In this document: positions 58,491-64,000 of the stretch, piece by piece
How positions within the stretch are numbered: position 1 is the first letter of the stretch
Layout of the letters: every line of letters starts with the position of its first letter
Notes under the pieces: generated by a model
Database searches by the model: none
The model's input: only the letters and a program-made list of their open reading frames with translations
Told to the model about the DNA's origin: nothing
Made by a program: the position numbers and the translations under genes
Origin: G965215055 sp965215055
Lineage (GTDB): Bacteria > Pseudomonadota > Gammaproteobacteria > UBA4575
Assembly (NCBI GenBank): GCA_965215055.1
Contig: OZ244046.1
Span: forward strand, 992,001 to 1,056,000
DNA length: 64,000 bases
Reading direction: 5' to 3'

Positions 58491-58808
58491 ATGTCCAACG
58501 ATATCATAAGCAGAAAGGGCGAAGTTGTCGGCCAGTGGGACGGCAACGATGTAAACGACCTAAAAGATGAATTGGCGCGTATCAAGAGAGAATTGCAAGG
58601 CGACCGTGTCGAGCATACGGGCGTGCCTCATAAAGAACAGTTTCCGCAAGACTTGCAAGGATTTACAGCGTACATCATCTGGGCGGTAGACAAAAATGAG
58701 AACTGTCTGACTGGTTCTGGTGCAAATCGTGTTGAACCGATTGCGCAAATTCGGGAATTTTATGCCAACGAAATTGCCAAGGATGCAATGGGCCGGGCGC
58801 GCGATTGA
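58491..58808 (+). CDS. Hypothetical protein of 105 residues
   Basis: 105 residues from ATG 58491, which follows AAGGGGG; in-frame ATGs further upstream (58395 on) overlap nothing useful and lack a ribosome site. Features: ISRKGEVVGQWDGNDVNDLK, KDELARIKRELQGD, FTAYIIWAVDKNENCLTGSG. Aromatic and hydrophobic strands alternate with a charged coiled-coil-like helix. The family is not recognised. The stop lies four bases from the convergent gene at 58812. Confidence 0.65.
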   Translation: MSNDIISRKGEVVGQWDGNDVNDLKDELARIKRELQGDRVEHTGVPHKEQFPQDLQGFTAYIIWAVDKNENCLTGSGANRVEPIAQIREFYANEIAKDAMGRARD

Positions 58809-58811
58809 AAA

Positions 58812-59162
58812 TCAGTTGAGCGATCTTCCGGAAATAAGATTCCCCAGCACCGACTCAGAATTTACTTCTACAACGATGGTCTCGTTAAGCGGGATTTCCC
58901 CCGCCTGGACGTGAGGCATCAACTGCTCGGCAACCTGTAGCACCACCAGCATTCCTTGGCGCTCCTGGTTGTCTTGCGTAATGGCTTCGCTTTGCATTTT
59001 CAATTGCCTGACGTATTGACTGAATACCTGGCCCTGCTCTTGCAGGGTCAACCTTTGAAACGCATCGGTAAAATCGACGTGAATTTCACGGTCCAGTGAA
59101 TTATCCTGCGTAACAATACCTATTCTCAGCGGGCCGTCTATTTCCATGGCAATCAGCAACAT
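58812..59162 (-). CDS. Hypothetical protein, divergent to the CnoX-like gene
   Basis: 116 residues if ATG 59162 (MLLIAMEIDGPLRIG) is used; longer starts up to 59219 would overlap the divergent gene. The start at 59162 follows a GGAA-type site. The sequence is EIHVDFTDAFQRLTLQEQGQ, then helical MLVVLQVAEQLMPHV and IVVEVNSESVLGNLI. It has an N-terminal beta part and C-terminal helices, no signal, no cysteine. No family is recognised. Confidence 0.6.
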   Translation of the reverse strand: MLLIAMEIDGPLRIGIVTQDNSLDREIHVDFTDAFQRLTLQEQGQVFSQYVRQLKMQSEAITQDNQERQGMLVVLQVAEQLMPHVQAGEIPLNETIVVEVNSESVLGNLISGRSLN

Positions 59163-59202
59163 TTTCCAATTCCGGTAACGACTTGCCATTATCTCGCAGA
59201 TA

Positions 59203-60081
59203 ATGTCTGAAATCAGCACTATTGATTCGCCTCACGTATTCGAAGGCAGCATGGAGAATTTTGAGGCATTGGTACTCGCCAACTCATGCAAGGGCCCGGT
59301 GCTGGTCAACTACTGGTCGCCAAAGGCTGGCCCCTGTCTGCGCCTGTATCCACTACTGGATAAAATCATTCACGAGCTTGCAGGGAAAATGCTGCTGGTA
59401 AACATCAACACCGATAAACAGCGCAGCGCAGCCAAAGAGCACGGAGTAACCAGCCTGCCAACGATCAAGATATTTGTGAACAGGGAAGTAGCAGAAACCA
59501 TTCACGGCTACAAGAACGAGTCTGAGTTGCGCGCAATCCTCGGTAAGTATATTCCCGGCGAAGTGGATTTAATCCTTGCAAAGGCTCTTGAATTGAACCA
59601 GGCAGGCGATAAAGACCGCAGCTACCAGTTACTGGCGGATGCCTCACTCCAGGATGCGGGCAATATACGTTTTCCCTTGATGCTTGCAAAAATTTTGATA
59701 AAAGACGGTGAGCTGCAAAAGGCACGTGATCTCTTGGGAAATCTGCCCAACGCATTCAAGCTCACAGAAGAGGTAAGCAATTTATTTGCCCACGTCAGCT
59801 TCTTGCAAGCGGCAGAAGACCCGGTAAGCGTTACGGTACTGGAAAAAAACCTTGCACAGAACGCCCAAAACCCGGACCTGCACTTCAAGATTGCTGCCAA
59901 GAAAGTCATCAATGATGATTATGAAGGTGCACTTGAACACCTGCTGTCTATCATACGGCAGGACGATAAATATAACGATGACATCGCGCGCAAGGGAATG
60001 CGCGCTATCATGCAACTGCTACCTGACAAGGACCCATTAAGAGAAAAATATCAGCAGGAAATGAATCGTTACATGCATTAA
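59203..60081 (+). CDS. CnoX/YbbN-like thioredoxin-TPR protein without a CXXC
   Basis: 292 residues. Residues about 10-115 are a thioredoxin domain (GPVLVNYWSPKAGPCLRLYP; SLPTIKIFVNREVAETIHGY), then four TPR-like helix pairs follow. The usual WCGPC is changed to Lys-Ala-Gly-Pro-Cys at 41-45, so only Cys45 remains and no disulfide exchange by a CXXC is possible. In E. coli CnoX the same loss goes with a holdase-like chaperone role that hands oxidised proteins to GroEL. The sequence thus suits a chaperone in the NorQ/NorD interval. It converges with the DUF971 gene. Confidence 0.85.
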   Translation: MSEISTIDSPHVFEGSMENFEALVLANSCKGPVLVNYWSPKAGPCLRLYPLLDKIIHELAGKMLLVNINTDKQRSAAKEHGVTSLPTIKIFVNREVAETIHGYKNESELRAILGKYIPGEVDLILAKALELNQAGDKDRSYQLLADASLQDAGNIRFPLMLAKILIKDGELQKARDLLGNLPNAFKLTEEVSNLFAHVSFLQAAEDPVSVTVLEKNLAQNAQNPDLHFKIAAKKVINDDYEGALEHLLSIIRQDDKYNDDIARKGMRAIMQLLPDKDPLREKYQQEMNRYMH

Positions 60082-60089
60082 TAAAACAT

Positions 60090-60695
60090 TCATGGAATCA
60101 GGGCAATTTCATCCCCGTCACAAATATCCTGGTCCAGCGTAGCAAACTGTTTATTGATGACAACTTTTACCTTATCCACGTCCAGTTGTTGCGCCCACAG
60201 CTTGCCGCGTTCCGACAACAGTGATACGAGGTCACCTGCAGTACGTGTTGCATCGGACAACACCAGCATTTCACGTTCTTGATGGGCAACCTGCGCCAGT
60301 GTGGCGAAATAGAGCACCTCGACTTTCCTTTTCTCCAGGCCTTGACTTCGTAGCACGGTTCTTTTCCATTGCAGGTAGCGACTCCAGTTGCATTGGAACT
60401 GTTCACCTAACTCATAAAGTGTTTTCCACGAATAAATCCCGGTATCATGATTATCACTGAAAACCAGTTTCACGGCATACCCGCCAACCTGACTGATACG
60501 CTCGATATTGATATCCTCCTTTACACGGACGAAATCACCTTTCCCTCGTACAGCTTTTACTTCGGCGGCCGGAGAAAATACTCTTAGATATTCACACGGA
60601 TAGGTGAACCGCGAGCCGTCATCAAAGGCGACTTCAAGCTCACGCGTAGAGCGGTTCAAATTTATTTCAGCAGGTGCCGGAGACGCCTTCGACAT
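60090..60695 (-). CDS. DUF971-MoaD-like fusion protein without a terminal Gly-Gly
   Basis: 201 residues. The N-terminal half (about 1-110) is a DUF971/gamma-butyrobetaine hydroxylase N-terminal-like domain: FDDGSRFTYPCEYLRVFSPA, then GGYAVKLVFSDNHDTGIYSW. The second half is a MoaD/ThiS ubiquitin-like fold: VEVLYFATLAQVAHQ, VVINKQFATLDQDI and CDGDEIALIP. MoaD needs a C-terminal Gly-Gly to be charged with sulfur, but this protein stops right after ALIP, so it cannot be a sulfur donor in the usual way. The fusion and the missing end are unusual. DUF971 is often found with Fe-S proteins. Confidence 0.85.
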   Translation of the reverse strand: MSKASPAPAEINLNRSTRELEVAFDDGSRFTYPCEYLRVFSPAAEVKAVRGKGDFVRVKEDINIERISQVGGYAVKLVFSDNHDTGIYSWKTLYELGEQFQCNWSRYLQWKRTVLRSQGLEKRKVEVLYFATLAQVAHQEREMLVLSDATRTAGDLVSLLSERGKLWAQQLDVDKVKVVINKQFATLDQDICDGDEIALIP

Positions 60696-60770
60696 GTAAG
60701 ACGGAACTATTGTTTCCAGGTAACATGAAATATACAGCTAAAGCGACCACTTTCATATTCGAATCAACAC

Positions 60771-62909
60771 ATGCGCACTGGTGATAACAATGATGTGCCT
60801 CTTACTGCCGAGGAAGCAGAAGAGCGGTTGGAAGAACACGTAGAGGCCGTACTGTCATCCAGGCGCACTGCAACCCAGGCGGCGCAACGACTGGCGGCAT
60901 TCAATCGACAACAACAGGAATTTATCCTGCACTGGGTAGCCGCCGTGGCCGAGTCAAACTCCGAAATGGCCTACCAGGTTGCAACACTGGCTCCACGAGC
61001 TGTGCAGCGTCTTGACCAGCAAGGCGTCGAGGCATGGATTCTTCACGCCATGGACGAGTATGACAAGAACGGCATAGTTTCAGGTATTTCCACTATTCAG
61101 GATATAGACCGATTTGCTCAACAACAAGACTTGCGTGTCACCGGCCTGGCTTTGGAAGACGTAAGCGGCATCTTGGAAAAATTCGTACGCGGGTTACAAG
61201 GCAGGAGCCTGACTATCCAGGCAAACGAAGAGCATTACACCGACACGCAAACGATATTTCTACCGGCAATAGCGGCACTATTTGATAACCGACAAGATAA
61301 TTTTTATTTCTTGAAAATCATGGCAACTCATCAATGGGCACAAACGTGGTATGGCACTTGGCACGTAGACCTGGCAGATATCTTTGCACAATATCCAAGT
61401 GCCGAATCAGCAAACAAACTGTTTCATGCACTGGAAACCATACGCCTGGACGCCAACTTGAAGCGTGACCTGCCGGGCCTGTATCGGGAAACGCAAAGAC
61501 TGTGCGCGACCCTTGGTGAGCGGCCTTCTCTCGATATTGACGGCGATATCATCGACACACTTGTACGCCCTGGCAGTGCCGTTACTGACAGCATAAAGGG
61601 GCTTGCAGCCACCTATGGAAAGGTCGAATTGCCATCCTGTTTTTACCAGGGAGTATTGAAACCGGAGAAAGTCCGGCAAGTACGTGATTTGCGTACTCAA
61701 CAGGACAAGACAAAATTCCAACGGGCGCTCGCTCAACTGATGGAGGAAATGGAAAGCCCACGTGAAACGGACAACAATCATCAACCTGCGCGTAGCACCA
61801 CGCTTCAACGCGTTGAATCGGATGAATCACCGCAAGACCTTGCTTTTGAACTACAGATTGACGGCAACCCCGTGCCATTGCCTGACGATATAAAAAACAC
61901 GCTTACCTCCATTTACCAGGATTTTGGCGAAATCCAGGACGACTACCTGGTACCTGCCGGGGCAGGGAAGTACGACCATACTGCCCGCCAGGAACACAAT
62001 GACCCTGACGACGTCTGGAAGGGCACCTATCATGAAGAAGGCGCTTTTTTATATAACGAATGGGACTACGCGCGCCAGCATTATCGAAAAAACTGGTGCG
62101 TATTGAGAGAGCGTGACGTGCATCCGCAGCACGACGACTTTATTGCTGATACCTTGACCAAGCACCGGGGAATTATCAGGTCACTGCGCCGCACGTTTGA
62201 AGCCATGCGTGGTGAAGACAGGCGCCTGAAAAAACAATCGTCTGGCGAAGACATTGATATTGACGCGGTCGTCGAATTCTTTGCAGACGCAAAGACAGGC
62301 CTGGAAATGTCTGATGAATTATTCACGAAAATGCATAAAGTAGACCGCGACATTGCAGTGATGTTCATGGTAGATATGAGCGGTTCCACCAAGGGATGGA
62401 TAAACGACGTTGAACGTGAATCACTGGTATTGTTGTGTGAAGCCCTCGAGACGCTGGGCGACCGTTACGCGATCTACGGTTTCTCAGGCATGACGCGCAA
62501 ACGCTGCGAGTTGTTTCGGATCAAGCGTTTTGAAGACGCCTACAGTGATGAAGTACGAGCGAGAATTAGTGGCATTCATCCACAGGACTACACGCGCATG
62601 GGCGTTGCAATTCGGCACTTGACCAAACTGCTGAGTGCAATCGAGGCAAGGACCAAGTTACTGATTACGCTATCGGATGGTAAACCGGATGACTACTTGA
62701 GCTATCGAGGCGAATACGGCATTGAAGATACCCGCCAGGCCCTGTTCGAAACGCGACAACTCGGCATCTATCCTTTTTGTATTACGATTGACGAGCAGGC
62801 AAGTGACTACCTGCCGCACATGTACGGAACAATCAACTACGTAATCGTGACAGACGTTAGTGAACTACCTTTCAAGGTATCGGATATCTATCGACAACTC
62901 ACTACGTGA
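60771..62909 (+). CDS. NorD/CbbO-type VWA protein
   Basis: 712 residues. The first 400 residues are helical with an unknown fold (AQRLAAFNRQQQEFILHWVA; LARGLQGRSLT-like line near 150). The C-terminal VWA domain has MFMVDMSGSTKGW (MIDAS DMSGS), then YAIYGFSGMTRK and LITLSDGKPDDY for the Thr and Asp ligands. It is the type that works with NorQ/CbbQ ATPases to insert or reshape a metal cofactor or to activate an enzyme. The only such ATPase near is at 55829. The long middle linker (about 330-420) is acidic. The next start codon overlaps the stop. Confidence 0.92.
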   Translation: MRTGDNNDVPLTAEEAEERLEEHVEAVLSSRRTATQAAQRLAAFNRQQQEFILHWVAAVAESNSEMAYQVATLAPRAVQRLDQQGVEAWILHAMDEYDKNGIVSGISTIQDIDRFAQQQDLRVTGLALEDVSGILEKFVRGLQGRSLTIQANEEHYTDTQTIFLPAIAALFDNRQDNFYFLKIMATHQWAQTWYGTWHVDLADIFAQYPSAESANKLFHALETIRLDANLKRDLPGLYRETQRLCATLGERPSLDIDGDIIDTLVRPGSAVTDSIKGLAATYGKVELPSCFYQGVLKPEKVRQVRDLRTQQDKTKFQRALAQLMEEMESPRETDNNHQPARSTTLQRVESDESPQDLAFELQIDGNPVPLPDDIKNTLTSIYQDFGEIQDDYLVPAGAGKYDHTARQEHNDPDDVWKGTYHEEGAFLYNEWDYARQHYRKNWCVLRERDVHPQHDDFIADTLTKHRGIIRSLRRTFEAMRGEDRRLKKQSSGEDIDIDAVVEFFADAKTGLEMSDELFTKMHKVDRDIAVMFMVDMSGSTKGWINDVERESLVLLCEALETLGDRYAIYGFSGMTRKRCELFRIKRFEDAYSDEVRARISGIHPQDYTRMGVAIRHLTKLLSAIEARTKLLITLSDGKPDDYLSYRGEYGIEDTRQALFETRQLGIYPFCITIDEQASDYLPHMYGTINYVIVTDVSELPFKVSDIYRQLTT

Positions 62910-63115
62910 CCAACAAGGCACTCAAGGCAAGTGCCCAGGCTATCTACAAGATTTTAATCGGCAGTATAAAAGCCAAAGACAGTGCTACGATGAGAACTGC
63001 GGTTTCCAGCCATAACAAGACTGTAAAGTTATCGATCCCTGAAAAAGACTTCTTCATGCTCCTATCCTCTATAGTTGGTACGAATTTTAAGCATATTATA
63101 TGCTTTCTATATTAG
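62906..63115 (+). CDS. Possible small protein after NorD, uncertain
   Basis: 69 residues from a GTG whose first bases overlap the NorD stop. The first 50 residues look protein-like (ALKASAQAIYKILIGSIKAK, SIPEKDFFMLLSSIVG), but the last part is coded by an AT-rich hairpin, AAGCATA-TTA-TATGCTT (63089-63105), that runs into a very AT-rich 60 bases. It could be a broken gene whose true end was lost, or a real short ORF coupled to NorD. I cannot decide. No family is seen. Confidence 0.3.
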   Translation: MTNKALKASAQAIYKILIGSIKAKDSATMRTAVSSHNKTVKLSIPEKDFFMLLSSIVGTNFKHIICFLY

Positions 63116-63196
63116 TATATTATTATATTTTTATAATACTTTTAATACTCAAATATAGATATATGCCTAAAACCCTGTCTGACGTGTTTGCAATTT

Positions 63197-63814
63197 TTAA
63201 TTGCAGCCAGGGTTGTTACGCGGTTCAGACGTTAACACCCTGTCTACTCTTTTACGCAGATGCGGAATGGTTTCAGACTCGAACCAACTGTTATTTTTCA
63301 ACCACCTGGTATTTCTCGGCGAAGGGTGCGGCAACGGAAAGTATTCAGGCCCATACTGCCGCCAGGCTCTCACCGTCTTGGCAAGTGTTGGACCAGGATT
63401 TGTCAAATAGTACTTTTGCGCGTACCAGCCAACAAGCAGGGCAAGTCGAATATTCGGCAGCAGGCGTAATAATTTCTGGTGCCATAACTCCGCACACTCC
63501 TTACGAGGTGGCAAATCACCCGAAGGACCCTTGCCTGGATAGCAGAATCCCATCGGGATAATTGCAATCTTGGTGTCATCATAAAAAACGTCGTCACTGA
63601 TACTCATCCACGCTCGCAGGCGTTTACCACTGGGATCATTCCAGGGTATGCCGCTTTGGTGCACCTTGATACCCGGTGCTTGGCCAACGATGAGAATTTT
63701 GGCACTGCGCTTCGCCCGCAAAACCGGGTTTGGCCCAAGTGGCAATTCCGCCTGGCAGTTCCGACAGGAGCGAACTTCGGCAAGCAACCGATCCAGTTTC
63801 GTCAAGCCCGCCAT
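63197..63814 (-). CDS. Uracil-DNA glycosylase-family protein
   Basis: 205 residues from ATG 63814. The family pattern is visible: CRNCQAELPLGPNP near the N-terminus, VGQAPGIKVHQSGIPWNDPS (active-site loop with GQAPG), a central strand LALLVGWYAQKYYL and the C-terminal PLPHPSPRN (HPS motif). Only one Cys pair is present, so the four-cysteine cluster of family 4/5 enzymes is incomplete and it may not carry an Fe-S cluster. It should remove uracil from DNA, but substrate range is uncertain. It ends about 80 bases into an AT-rich tract. Confidence 0.82.
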   Translation of the reverse strand: MAGLTKLDRLLAEVRSCRNCQAELPLGPNPVLRAKRSAKILIVGQAPGIKVHQSGIPWNDPSGKRLRAWMSISDDVFYDDTKIAIIPMGFCYPGKGPSGDLPPRKECAELWHQKLLRLLPNIRLALLVGWYAQKYYLTNPGPTLAKTVRAWRQYGPEYFPLPHPSPRNTRWLKNNSWFESETIPHLRKRVDRVLTSEPRNNPGCN

Positions 63815-63820
63815 CGACAA

Positions 63821-64000
63821 TCAAGAATCCCGTTTCTTTTTCGGGTTGCTGCGACGCCTCATTTGATAGCTGGTAATCCTTCGCATGAGTTGCGAATAGG
63901 GAAGATTTTCCAACCCTCCAAACTTTTCTTTTGCCGTCGTGACCAGGGCATCGATATCTTCAACTGCCTCGGTCGGACGGCGTTCGACCTGGGCCTGCAA
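63821..64000 (-). CDS. C-terminal part of an unknown protein (gene starts beyond window)
   Basis: Reading the minus strand from the window edge gives 59 residues without a stop until TGA at 63821: AQVERRPTEAVEDIDALVTT, then a helical part with KEKFGGLENLPYSQLMRRIT and a basic end RRRSNPKKKRDS. The stop lies six bases before the glycosylase start, so the two genes are probably co-transcribed. The family cannot be named from the fragment. Confidence 0.6.
   Translation of the reverse strand: MQAQVERRPTEAVEDIDALVTTAKEKFGGLENLPYSQLMRRITSYQMRRRSNPKKKRDS

Noticed and set aside
63100..63561. Plus-strand open frame antisense to the glycosylase gene
   Set aside because: The glycosylase frame has clear family motifs; this one starts in the AT-rich tract and has none.
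1..64000. CRISPR array that could belong to the Cas6-like gene
   Set aside because: I looked for regularly spaced 25-40-base repeats on both strands and saw none; the only tandem repeat is inside hvfA.

Overview
The window is chromosomal DNA from a sulfur-oxidising bacterium, most likely a gammaproteobacterium of the Chromatiales/Thiotrichales kind. This rests on a complete reverse-type dissimilatory sulfite reductase operon (dsrABEFHCMKLJOPNR, with the dsrEFH and dsrL genes that mark oxidisers), a separate qmoAB-hdrCB unit of the kind that serves APS reductase, and gamma-type housekeeping genes (metG, apbC, dcd, nth). I see no rRNA, tRNA, CRISPR array, integrase or transposase.

Left edge (1-1323): the end of a MotB/OmpA-like protein overlaps an HNH nuclease gene, which looks like the tail of a Zorya-like defence locus. 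1365-14149 (minus strand): the dsr operon. 14150-14690: an AT-rich divergent control region with three inverted repeats. 14691-20414 (plus strand): an undescribed-looking sulfur accessory unit. It holds a RiPP-like precursor with a duplicated NHLP leader and a double-glycine site, a TauD-type oxygenase, an orphan Cas6/Cmx6-like protein, a cysteine-free DsrC homologue, small unknowns and a second DsrL. 20454-23268: GNAT, a prolyl-hydroxylase-like oxygenase and two unknown proteins.

23347-29710: a two-gene cassette of a GC-rich look, coding for a protein with an Ig-like domain and an eL13-like tail plus a 1403-residue DEAH helicase with a DUF1998-type end; this is a candidate defence system. 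It is followed by an outer-membrane barrel protein, a PIN-toxin remnant, a TrpD2-like protein and a Sel1 protein. 33066-36445: MoxR ATPase, VWA protein and a probable DsrS. 36485-40665: siroheme synthase, a cobalamin riboswitch, a BtuB-like receptor and a cobalamin adenosyltransferase, which fits the siroheme(amide) needs of DsrAB. 40674-42909 (minus): hvfABC, a copper-buffering RiPP (bufferin/oxazolin type) operon whose precursor carries ten EGKCG repeats.

43029-48596: nth, an RnfB-like ferredoxin relic, metG, apbC, dcd and a small exported protein. 48628-55621 (minus): an acetolactate-synthase-like enzyme and qmoA-qmoB-hdrC-hdrB without aprBA. 55829-62909: a NorQ/CbbQ-type ATPase and its NorD/CbbO-type VWA partner, separated by a sugar phosphotransferase gene preceded by a 17-C tract, unknown proteins, a redox-dead CnoX-like protein and a DUF971-MoaD fusion. 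Right edge: a uracil-DNA glycosylase-family gene and a partial unknown gene.

The genes share one theme: cytoplasmic sulfur oxidation (Dsr, TusE/DsrC relay, Qmo/Hdr electron transfer) and its cofactors (siroheme, Fe-S, cobalamin), with two peptide-modification systems and two or three defence-like modules inserted. Function calls come from motif and family recognition by eye; no searches were run.
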